Notes under the pieces: generated by a model
What the model saw: the letters and a program-made list of their open reading frames with translations, nothing else
Database searches by the model: none
What the model was told of the DNA's origin: nothing
Shown here: one piece after another, positions 8,460-16,335 of the stretch
Numbering within the stretch: the first letter of the stretch is position 1
How the letters are laid out: each line of letters opens with the position of its first letter
Made by a program: the position numbers and the translations under genes
Assembly: GCA_014802325.1 (NCBI GenBank)
Contig: JAAVCK010000002.1
Coordinates: forward strand, 124,001-188,000
Length of the DNA stretch: 64,000 nucleotides
Source: Bacteroides sp.
Lineage (GTDB): Bacteria; Bacteroidota; Bacteroidia; Bacteroidales; Muribaculaceae
Reading direction: 5' to 3'

Positions 8460-9854
8460 TTATGCACTTATTTTGTGGCAGGCCTCGGTGTAGAAATCAA
8501 ATACGCGGTTGACGTACTCAAACGTCTGCTGACCGCGGAAATAACCATACTTACACACGGGGTCGTTGTAATACTCGGGGTGTGATTTCATGAGCACGGC
8601 ACGGGCCACGTTGCCGTCCCATACCTGCGGGTCGTAGCCGTATTTTCCGGCAAGGGCTATAGCGTCGAATATGTGGGCGAGTCCGGAGTTGTAGGCTCCC
8701 ACCACGAATTTGAGCCGCTCCTGCGGGTCAGGCACGCGGTTGATAAACGCTTTGTCAAGATCCTTGATGATTTCAGCGGCAGTGGAAATCGACACGTCAT
8801 TGTCGATAAGTTCGTCGGGCTCATGGTGGTAGGCCCTGGCCGTAGAGGGCATGACCTGCATCACCCCGCGTGCGCCGGCCCATGACACGAGCGTCGGGTC
8901 GAAATGGCTCTCCACGTAACCTTGAGCTGCAAGCAGACGCCAGTCCCACCCTATCTCATGGGCATATTTACGAAACAGATTGTCAAAAGGCGATATGAAA
9001 CCGCGGCTCAGGTCGATGGTCTGCTGCATTTCATACTGCTCGTTTTTGCTCAACTCAAAATATCGCTTATGTATCCGGGCGAGATCGCGGCGGGAATTAT
9101 CCTGCTTGATCCACGCATTGATACTGTCGGCCAGCCACGGGCGCGACGGCGACACCGCCCACTGCGAGCGCTGCGGGAAACTGACTTCAAGTGTGATGTC
9201 GAGCGAATTGAAATACGTCTTGTTGATATGGGCGATATCGCTGTCCACTATCGTAAGCGGAATATCGCCGCGCCCCACCATAGCAATGAGATCGTCGGTG
9301 ATAAGAGTGTCGCGGTCAATCGAATGAATGTTGATACCTCCGCCAAGCTCGTCATTCAGGTTATTGAGGCGTGCTTCATATTTCGATCCGGCTTCCACAT
9401 ACACGTCGCGCCCTATCAGTCCGGTTACATCGGCTATGCGGTCAGCATCTTTCTTAACTTTAGGCTGCACGAGCACCTGAGTAGTCACATTTTTCGGGCC
9501 GCAGTGCAGCACGTGTGATTTATACTCGGCCGTCACCGGCACTTCATATGCTATCAGATCCACCTTGCCCGAGTCAAGCCATTCGATGGCTGTGCCCAGT
9601 CCGGGAGCCACTTGAAGGCTGAGCGCGATACCCTTGTCCTTGACGAGCGAATTGACAAGGTCGTAGTCGTAGCCCATGCGTGTCTCCCTGTATATGAAAT
9701 ATGAGCCGGGACTGTAGAGAGTGGCCACACGAAGTGTATCGGGATAGCCTTTTGTCTCTTCCTCAGCCACAGCCTCTGACCGCGACGAGCAGGAGCACGA
9801 CACGGCCATGCATGCCATCAGGGCGGCGATGAATATCTGGAATTTAGTATTCAA
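8460..9854 (-). CDS. mltF: Membrane-bound lytic transglycosylase, MltF type
   Basis: The enzyme cuts peptidoglycan between MurNAc and GlcNAc with formation of a 1,6-anhydro end. The 464-residue product has a lipoprotein signal (AVSC near residue 20). A periplasmic solute-binding-like domain (about 38-275, starting DTLRVATLYSPGSYF) is followed by a C-terminal SLT domain (about 285-455). The catalytic Glu is E315 in GYVESHFDP, with the supporting motifs GARGVMQVMPSTA and VGAYNSG. Domain order and length match MltF. The start overlaps the end of purM by 11 bases, so purM and mltF are cotranscribed. Confidence 0.9.
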   Translation of the reverse strand: MNTKFQIFIAALMACMAVSCSCSSRSEAVAEEETKGYPDTLRVATLYSPGSYFIYRETRMGYDYDLVNSLVKDKGIALSLQVAPGLGTAIEWLDSGKVDLIAYEVPVTAEYKSHVLHCGPKNVTTQVLVQPKVKKDADRIADVTGLIGRDVYVEAGSKYEARLNNLNDELGGGINIHSIDRDTLITDDLIAMVGRGDIPLTIVDSDIAHINKTYFNSLDITLEVSFPQRSQWAVSPSRPWLADSINAWIKQDNSRRDLARIHKRYFELSKNEQYEMQQTIDLSRGFISPFDNLFRKYAHEIGWDWRLLAAQGYVESHFDPTLVSWAGARGVMQVMPSTARAYHHEPDELIDNDVSISTAAEIIKDLDKAFINRVPDPQERLKFVVGAYNSGLAHIFDAIALAGKYGYDPQVWDGNVARAVLMKSHPEYYNDPVCKYGYFRGQQTFEYVNRVFDFYTEACHKISA

Positions 9855-11016
9855 AGGTGCCGCGTTCTGAAATTATAGTAAGGCGATTGGCCGGAGCGTC
9901 TTCCACTCGTCCCACCACGCGGGCATCAATGCCGTAGCGCGATGCGATCTCGATCACCTTGTCGGCCCGGTCAGGCGACACATAGATTTCCATGCGGTGA
10001 CCCATATTGAATACTTTATACATTTCCTTGAAGTCCGTACCGCTTTCGCGCGCAATGAGGTCGAAAAGCGGCGGAACGGGAAACATGTTGTCTTTTATCA
10101 CATGCTTGTCGCGCACGAAGTGCATCACCTTGGTCTGCGCGCCGCCGGTGCAGTGGATCATACCGTGGATGTCGGGACGCATCTCCTCAATGAGCGTGCG
10201 GATGACAGGAGCGTATGTGCGCGTGGGCGAAAGCACGAGCTGACCGGCTGTGAGCGGAGTGCCGGCCACTTTATCGAGCAAACCGCATGTGCCGGAATAG
10301 ACGAGGTCTGACGGCACTGCGTGGTCATATGTTTCAGGATATTTCTCGGCCACCGACTTACCGAACACATCATGACGGGCCGAGGTCAAGCCATTGCTGC
10401 CCATACCGCCGTTGTATTCAGTCTCATACGTAGCCTGACCAAACGAAGCCAGACCCACTATCACGTCGCCGCCCTTGATATTGGCGTTGTCGATAACATC
10501 GGCGCGGCGCATGCGGCAAGTCACCGTGGAGTCTACGATGATGGTGCGCACGAGGTCGCCCACATCGGCCGTCTCACCGCCGGTGCTGTATATGCCTATG
10601 CCGAGCGAGCGGAGGCGTTCGAGCAACTCTTCGGTGCCGTTGATGATAGCCGAAATCACTTCGCCGGGTATGAGCATCTTGTTGCGGCCTATGGTGGAGC
10701 TTACGAGAATATTGTCTACCGCACCCACACAAAGCAGGTCGTCGATATTCATGACAAGTGCATCCTGAGCTATACCGCGCCATACATTAAGATCGCCTGT
10801 CTCACGCCAGTAGGCATAAGCGAGCGATGATTTTGTTCCGGCGCCGTCAGCGTGCATGATATTGCACCACTCGGGGTCGCCGCCGAGTATGTCGGGGATT
10901 ATTTTGCAGAATGCCTGTGGGAAAATACCTTTGTCTACATTTTTAATTGCTGCGTGCACATCGTCTTTCGACGCCGACACGCCGCGGAGGTCATAACGTG
11001 AGGTCTGTTCGGCCAT
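9844..11016 (-). CDS. purM: Phosphoribosylformylglycinamidine cyclo-ligase (AIR synthetase)
   Basis: PurM makes aminoimidazole ribotide from FGAM with ATP in purine synthesis. The 390-residue product is the longer form seen in Bacteroidetes. It shows the conserved HADGAGTKS region at about 55-63, the STGGETADVGD motif, GLASFGQATYETEYNGGMGSNG-type glycine-rich region (about 200), and the C-terminal HCTGGAQTK and FNMGHRMEIYV motifs. It heads a leftward operon with mltF, a DUF3332 gene and a vanZ-like gene. A -7 element lies 26 bases upstream. It is the only purine gene in the window. Confidence 0.93.
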   Translation of the reverse strand: MAEQTSRYDLRGVSASKDDVHAAIKNVDKGIFPQAFCKIIPDILGGDPEWCNIMHADGAGTKSSLAYAYWRETGDLNVWRGIAQDALVMNIDDLLCVGAVDNILVSSTIGRNKMLIPGEVISAIINGTEELLERLRSLGIGIYSTGGETADVGDLVRTIIVDSTVTCRMRRADVIDNANIKGGDVIVGLASFGQATYETEYNGGMGSNGLTSARHDVFGKSVAEKYPETYDHAVPSDLVYSGTCGLLDKVAGTPLTAGQLVLSPTRTYAPVIRTLIEEMRPDIHGMIHCTGGAQTKVMHFVRDKHVIKDNMFPVPPLFDLIARESGTDFKEMYKVFNMGHRMEIYVSPDRADKVIEIASRYGIDARVVGRVEDAPANRLTIISERGTFEY

Positions 11017-11041
11017 GGGGTAACATATTGGTTTATGACTG

Positions 11042-11049
11042 CAAATTTA
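11042..11049 (-). promoter_or_regulatory. -7 element of the purM operon
   Basis: The minus strand reads TAAATTTG here, a full match to TAnnTTTG. No clear TTTG is seen 19-21 bases upstream, so the -33 box is weak or absent. Confidence 0.6.
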
Positions 11050-11092
11050 CACTTTTATTTCCTATTTCCGACGGTTTTTTGACACAAAATAT

Positions 11093-11124
11093 TTTGGAGT
11101 TGTAAGTATTTAGCTATATCTTTG
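11093..11124 (+). promoter_or_regulatory. Promoter of the CotH-family gene
   Basis: TTTG at 11093-11096, a 20-base spacer and TATCTTTG at 11117-11124 give a full-consensus Bacteroidota promoter. It leaves an untranslated leader of about 110 bases before the ATG at 11244. Confidence 0.8.
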
Positions 11125-11243
11125 CAAGTCAGATACCGACATATACCGATCATATCATTTTTCATAACTTACAATAACATATCAACATATCAGCAGCACT
11201 CCACCGCCATAATCATGCGCGGCGAGCAGTGACTTCCACTATT

Positions 11244-13085
11244 ATGAAGAATTTCTTATACAGCATCGTAATTCTGCTCGGCGCATTGGCCACGCATGCC
11301 GCCGACTATCCTGACATGTATGTGCGAGGCACATTCAACAACTGGAACGCCGAAAGTCAATATCGACTGAACCGCAACGGAGACTTGTATTCGATCACCT
11401 TAGACCGGCTCGACGGCGAATTTAAAGTAGGTTCGGCCGACTGGACCGTCAATTACGGTGCAGCGGTGACAGTGGCAGGTGACTGCTCATTCGAGGCGTA
11501 CTCTTACGGACAAAACATCAAAGCAGAAGCGCTTACCTACGTCACCATTTCTTACCGGCTGATATTGGGCGACGACGGCAAGCCGCTCCCTACCACTATC
11601 GCCGTAACCACCGCCGATGCCGCATCACTGACGAGCGGGACTCTGCCTATACTCTACATTAATGTATACCGCGCAGGAACCACCGAACCTGACGACGAGA
11701 TTCTGTCGCGCAACCTCAGCCATAAGAATTATTTCGACGGCGAATATTGGCTCGATCTCAACGGATGTGAATGGCTCGCCGATGAAGGCGCCGAGTCGAT
11801 AGGCTCGGCCGAAAGTCCGCTTCCTCTGCAGATAAAGGCTCGCGGCAACTATACGCGCACGGCATTCGCCAAAAAGCCTTTCAAACTGAAACTCGGAGCG
11901 AAGCAGTCAATGCTCGGTCTGTCGAAGAGCAAGCATTTTGCCCTGCTGGCCCACGCCGACGACAAATTCGGCTATATGCGTAATTTCACAGGATTCAATC
12001 TCGGCCGTCGCATCGGACTGCCTTGGACTCCGTGGCAGCAACCGGTGGAAGTGGTGATCAACGGTGACTATCGCGGACTGTACTTTCTCACCGAATCGAT
12101 CCGCGTGGAGACCGACCGCGTGAATATAGCCGAGCTCGATGATATGTGTGAGGACGCGTCGCTGGTGTCGGGCGGATATATAGTGGAACTCGACAACTAC
12201 AACGAGACCAACCAGATAAGCATGGATGAGAAATCGTGTGTGAGCGGCTATAAACTCGACCGGCTGCGAGTGACCTGGGATACACCCGAGGAATACTCCT
12301 CACTGCAGACCAGATTTATCACCGACCAGTTCTCTGCCATCAACGATCTGACAGGCAACTGCGACTCCGACGTATGGCAATATGTGGATGCCGACGATGC
12401 CGTGCGCTACTACATAGTGGAGGAAATAATATCACACACCGAGGCCTACCACGGCTCTACGTATCTGTTTCGCGACCGTGGCGAGGGGCAGAAGTGGCAT
12501 TTTTCACCGCTCTGGGACTGCGGCAATGCTTTCAACGGACCTACCGACGGATATTTCTACGACCACTCACCTTTCGGCTCCACCTGGATTCCCTCGTGGC
12601 GCGCGCAGGAGCAATTCAACTCGCGGCTTTACGATACATGGCAATGGTTTATGTCTACCTGCTATGATGGAATCGAAAACGACATCACCGACTACGCCGG
12701 ACATATAGCTGCTGCCGCTGTGGCCGACCGCCGGCGCTGGAATGGAGCGGCACGTCCGGACGGAAGTAATGCCGATGTGGCCGATAATTCAGACATGGAA
12801 GCGGCTCGGTTGCGTGTAATCAAGCGTCTGCGCGACAAGACAACGTGGCTCGCCGATAAATGGGGCAGCTACGCCACAGCCGTTGCCGAGCCGAACCGCG
12901 ACACCACGCCGGCAGCTCCGCTGCCTGATTATGCCCGACCATCCGGCATATCCGATATAAGCCATCCGGCCGAGGATTCATCAGTCACTTATTTCAATCT
13001 TCAGGGTATTGAGGTGACGCATCCCGTAAAGGGCCGGCTGTATATACGCCACACCCCGCACAGCACCACCAAGATAATATATTAA
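11244..13085 (+). CDS. Secreted CotH-kinase-family protein with sorting tail
   Basis: The ATG at 11244 gives MKNFLYSIVILLGALATHA, a clear signal peptide; a GTG at 11229 in the same frame would add five residues and spoil it. The 613-residue product begins with a small SusE/F-like carbohydrate-binding-type domain (MYVRGTFNNWN, about 25-110). The CotH core (about 130-520) has IKARGNYTRTAFAKKPFKLKL, ALLAHADDKFGYMRN, VVINGDYRGLYFLTE and WDCGNAFNG segments, matching the eukaryote-like CotH kinase fold that phosphorylates spore-coat proteins in Bacillus. The C-terminal tail YFNLQGIEV...GRLYIR resembles a type IX secretion sorting signal. The substrate is unknown. The next gene has a similar tail and repeats, so the two probably act together. 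Confidence 0.85.
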   Translation: MKNFLYSIVILLGALATHAADYPDMYVRGTFNNWNAESQYRLNRNGDLYSITLDRLDGEFKVGSADWTVNYGAAVTVAGDCSFEAYSYGQNIKAEALTYVTISYRLILGDDGKPLPTTIAVTTADAASLTSGTLPILYINVYRAGTTEPDDEILSRNLSHKNYFDGEYWLDLNGCEWLADEGAESIGSAESPLPLQIKARGNYTRTAFAKKPFKLKLGAKQSMLGLSKSKHFALLAHADDKFGYMRNFTGFNLGRRIGLPWTPWQQPVEVVINGDYRGLYFLTESIRVETDRVNIAELDDMCEDASLVSGGYIVELDNYNETNQISMDEKSCVSGYKLDRLRVTWDTPEEYSSLQTRFITDQFSAINDLTGNCDSDVWQYVDADDAVRYYIVEEIISHTEAYHGSTYLFRDRGEGQKWHFSPLWDCGNAFNGPTDGYFYDHSPFGSTWIPSWRAQEQFNSRLYDTWQWFMSTCYDGIENDITDYAGHIAAAAVADRRRWNGAARPDGSNADVADNSDMEAARLRVIKRLRDKTTWLADKWGSYATAVAEPNRDTTPAAPLPDYARPSGISDISHPAEDSSVTYFNLQGIEVTHPVKGRLYIRHTPHSTTKIIY

Positions 13086-13124
13086 GCAGGATTCATTCAT
13101 TAACTTCAATCATATCATACTTCA

Positions 13125-14759
13125 ATGAAAAAATTTCTTGTCGCTGCAGCTTTAGCGTCGGCCATGTGTCCTGCGCTTCAAGCAGCCCCCGATGCGCTTT
13201 ATCTCGTGGGGTCGTTCAACGGATGGTTATTACCTACCGCTGACTATGTGCTTCAACCGGTGGACGGGGCGGAAGGCGTGTATTCCGGCACATTTGATAT
13301 CTATGATTCATCCCTTGAGTTCAAGATATTCACTGTCAACGAAACAAACTGGGACAATTCTCAACTTTACTACGGCTGCGAAGGAGCTGTAAATCTTTTC
13401 GGCAACGAAGCCGTAGAGGTAAATATATCCCACGACATGTGGAGCAACATCGCAGTATCAAACTGGACGGGCGGTACCATCACCGTATCGGCCGACCTCA
13501 ACACTAACAAGGTGACACTCCTATCCCCCACTCAGCCCGTGCTGGATGATGTGGCCGAGGTATATCTTATCGGTACTCCTCAAGGATGGGATATCAACAA
13601 TGGAGAAATAGCTCTTACCAAAGCTGAGGATCAGAAATTCACCACCACGCTTACTCTCCCCGCCGGTACACCCATGTTTCGCTTCTACTCCTCGCTCGGC
13701 GACTGGAACACCGGCTCGATAGGCAGCGGCATGAGCGGCGACAAAATCGTGAATCTCAACGCCGATACATCACCTACTACAATGACCGTGCAACCCGAAG
13801 GTCAGGGCAACTGGTCGTTTCCCGCATGGCCCGGCGGAACAATGGACATCACTCTTGATCTCAAAAATGCATCTGTGACTTTCACTCCCACATTTGAAGG
13901 CTCATATCACCAACCCGTAATATATATGGTGGGCTCTTTCAACTGGGATATCAACAATGGCACACCCGTGGAATATCTCCCCAACGAGGCCGATGAAGCT
14001 GTGTACCGCACTCAGACCAATATTCCCGCCGGGGGCATGCTGCGCTTCTATACCGAACTCGGAGACTGGGACAAAGGTTCTTATGGTCCGGCTGTATCAG
14101 AAGCTGACACTCCTTTCACTATTCCCGATAGCGGCGAACTGGTCACCGAGATGTATCAGTCGAAAGCCAACTGGAGTTTCCCCGACTGGCAAGGCGGAAA
14201 GATGGAAATCACCGTCAATCTCACCACCCGAAAAGCCACATTCAAGTCACTCGTGACCGACGCCCTGTATTTAGTAGGTTCGCCGCAGGGCTGGGATATA
14301 ATGACCGAAGACGCCACATGGACTCTATGGCCTGACGAAAACGCTTCGGGCAAGGTGTATACCGGGACATTCGACATACCCGCCGACGCTTATTTCCGCT
14401 TCTATCGTTCACTGGGCGACTTCAACACCGGATCGCTCGGCGCACGGATTGCCGACGGCGACAATGAAATTATCGAATTCCAAGGCGCACCCTCGGTCAC
14501 TACTCCCGTAGTGGAAGGCGCCGGCTGCTGGAATTTTCCCACATGGGCAAGCGGCAATATGATTATATCGGTTGACCTCGACAATATGACCGTGACATTC
14601 ACTGATCCCGTGGCATCATCCGTCGACGAAGTCACAATCTCGGCCGGCGATACCGCTCCCGAATACTTTAATCTTCAGGGAATACGCGTGACCGACCCCA
14701 CACCCGGACATCTCTACATACGCCGCACATCAGCAGGAGCTTTCAAAATCATCTTCTAA
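13125..14759 (+). CDS. Secreted protein with four SusE/F-like repeats and sorting tail
   Basis: The 544-residue product has a signal peptide (cleaved near residue 20 after ALQA) and four repeats of about 115 residues. Each opens with a variant of LYLVGSFNGW (VYLIGTPQGW, IYMVGSFNWD, LYLVGSPQGW). The repeats share an FRFYSSLGDWNTGS-like centre and a WSFPxWxGG segment before the next strand. This is the layout of SusE/SusF-type starch-binding domains, in which aromatic residues hold glycans. The last part (about 510-544) is the YFNLQGIRV...GHLYIRR tail shared with the CotH gene 39 bases upstream. No SusC/SusD pair lies nearby, so it is not a standard starch locus. A terminator follows. Confidence 0.8.
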   Translation: MKKFLVAAALASAMCPALQAAPDALYLVGSFNGWLLPTADYVLQPVDGAEGVYSGTFDIYDSSLEFKIFTVNETNWDNSQLYYGCEGAVNLFGNEAVEVNISHDMWSNIAVSNWTGGTITVSADLNTNKVTLLSPTQPVLDDVAEVYLIGTPQGWDINNGEIALTKAEDQKFTTTLTLPAGTPMFRFYSSLGDWNTGSIGSGMSGDKIVNLNADTSPTTMTVQPEGQGNWSFPAWPGGTMDITLDLKNASVTFTPTFEGSYHQPVIYMVGSFNWDINNGTPVEYLPNEADEAVYRTQTNIPAGGMLRFYTELGDWDKGSYGPAVSEADTPFTIPDSGELVTEMYQSKANWSFPDWQGGKMEITVNLTTRKATFKSLVTDALYLVGSPQGWDIMTEDATWTLWPDENASGKVYTGTFDIPADAYFRFYRSLGDFNTGSLGARIADGDNEIIEFQGAPSVTTPVVEGAGCWNFPTWASGNMIISVDLDNMTVTFTDPVASSVDEVTISAGDTAPEYFNLQGIRVTDPTPGHLYIRRTSAGAFKIIF

Positions 14760-14781
14760 AACATATTTTTTAAACATTCAT

Positions 14782-14817
14782 GTCCCCGTGAAAATTTCGC
14801 GGGGACTAATTTTTTTA
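14782..14817 (+). terminator. Intrinsic terminator after the SusE/F-like gene
   Basis: GTCCCCG at 14782-14788 pairs with CGGGGAC at 14800-14806. A T-rich tract (seven T at 14810-14816) follows. Confidence 0.85.
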
Positions 14818-14832
14818 TTCCGTTTTAATCAC

Positions 14833-14840
14833 TAAATTTG
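14833..14840 (+). promoter_or_regulatory. -7 element of gdhA
   Basis: TAAATTTG matches the consensus. The -33 position is only T-rich. A short perfect inverted repeat CGGGGACATCCCCG at 14853-14866 lies in the leader between this element and the start codon and could act as an operator or leader hairpin. Confidence 0.65.
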
Positions 14841-14890
14841 CAATAATAATCACGGGGACATCCCCGCATAACTGACCTTAATTTCTAAAT

Positions 14891-16228
14891 ATGGATATAA
14901 ACAATATTCTCGCTTCTCTTGAAGCCAAGCACCCCGGCGAAAAAGAGTATCTGCAGGCCGTGAAAGAAGTGCTGCTGTGTGTGGAAGACGTATACAATCA
15001 GCACCCCGAGTTTGAAAAAGCCCGCATCATCGAGCGCATGGTCGAGCCTGACCGCATAGTCACCTTCCGCGTGACCTGGGTCGACGACCGCGGCGAAGTG
15101 CAGAACAATATAGGTTATCGCGTGCAGTTCAACAATGCCATCGGTCCCTACAAGGGCGGCATACGTTTCCACGCATCGGTCAACCTTTCAATCCTCAAAT
15201 TCCTCGGCTTCGAGCAGACATTCAAGAATGCCCTCACCACTCTTCCCATGGGCGGTGCAAAAGGTGGCTCTGACTTCTCACCCCGCGGCAAGAGCGAGGC
15301 TGAAATCATGCGTTTCTGCCAGGCATTCATCCTCGGACTGTGGAAAAATCTCGGTCCTGACCGCGACGTGCCCGCCGGCGATATCGGCGTAGGTGGCCGC
15401 GAAGTAGGCTATATGTACGGCATGTATAAGCGTCTCGTCAACGAACACAACGGCGCATTCACCGGCAAGGGTCTTGACTTCGGTGGCTCGCTCATACGTC
15501 CCGAGGCCACAGGTTTCGGCGCGCTCTACTTCGTGCAGAGCATGCTGGCCGAGAAGGGCGACGACATCAAGGGCAAGACTGTAGCTGTGTCGGGCTTCGG
15601 TAACGTGGCCTGGGGCGCTACTCTCAAGGCTACCGAGCTCGGCGCAAAGGTCGTGACCATCTCAGGTCCTGACGGCTATATCTATGACCCCGAAGGTGTG
15701 TCGGGCGAGAAGATCGACTATATGCTCTATCTCCGCGCTACCGGCGAAGACATCGTGGCTCCCTACGCCGAGAAATATCCAGAAGCCACATTCTATCCCG
15801 GCCGCAAACCTTGGGAACAGAAGGTGGATATAGCTCTCCCCTGCGCAACTCAGAATGAAGTTGACGGCGAAGATGCGCGCATGCTCGTGGACAACGGCGT
15901 AGAAATGGTAGCCGAAGTTTCCAACATGGGTTGCACGCCCGAGGCCATCGACACATTCCTCCAGTCCAAGACCATCTACGCACCCGGTAAGGCTGTCAAC
16001 GCCGGCGGTGTAGCCACCTCAGGTCTTGAAATGAGCCAGAACGCCATGCACCTCCAGTGGACTGCCGAGGAAGTCGACGAAAAGCTCCACCAGATCATGA
16101 AGAACATCCACACCCAGTGTGTGAAATACGGCAAGGAACCCGACGGTTATATCAACTATATGAAAGGCGCCAACATCGCCGGCTTCATGAAAGTTGCCAA
16201 CGCCATGATGGGCCAGGGCATCATCTGA
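14891..16228 (+). CDS. gdhA: NADP-type glutamate dehydrogenase
   Basis: The enzyme converts 2-oxoglutarate and ammonium to glutamate with NADPH. The 445-residue length and the phrases GPYKGGIRFH, LPMGGAKGGSDF (catalytic Lys124) and GDIGVGGREVGYMYG fit the hexameric bacterial family I enzyme. The dinucleotide-binding region has VSGFGNVAWG. This is the ammonium-assimilating enzyme in gut Bacteroidetes. It is monocistronic: a -7 element lies 50 bases upstream and a strong terminator follows. Its DNA is very GC-rich in sampled lines (40 of 60 bases at 15361-15420). Confidence 0.96.
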   Translation: MDINNILASLEAKHPGEKEYLQAVKEVLLCVEDVYNQHPEFEKARIIERMVEPDRIVTFRVTWVDDRGEVQNNIGYRVQFNNAIGPYKGGIRFHASVNLSILKFLGFEQTFKNALTTLPMGGAKGGSDFSPRGKSEAEIMRFCQAFILGLWKNLGPDRDVPAGDIGVGGREVGYMYGMYKRLVNEHNGAFTGKGLDFGGSLIRPEATGFGALYFVQSMLAEKGDDIKGKTVAVSGFGNVAWGATLKATELGAKVVTISGPDGYIYDPEGVSGEKIDYMLYLRATGEDIVAPYAEKYPEATFYPGRKPWEQKVDIALPCATQNEVDGEDARMLVDNGVEMVAEVSNMGCTPEAIDTFLQSKTIYAPGKAVNAGGVATSGLEMSQNAMHLQWTAEEVDEKLHQIMKNIHTQCVKYGKEPDGYINYMKGANIAGFMKVANAMMGQGII

Positions 16229-16263
16229 TAACGCCTCCATCCACATTTCAACCACACACAATC

Positions 16264-16300
16264 GAGGTTGCGACCCCCATGGCCGCAACCTCTTTATTTT
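16264..16300 (+). terminator. Intrinsic terminator of gdhA
   Basis: GAGGTTGCG at 16264-16272 pairs perfectly with CGCAACCTC at 16284-16292, followed by TTTATTTT. Confidence 0.9.
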
Positions 16301-16335
16301 AAGAGTTTATCCGGGCGTCTATTAAATAAGTATCT

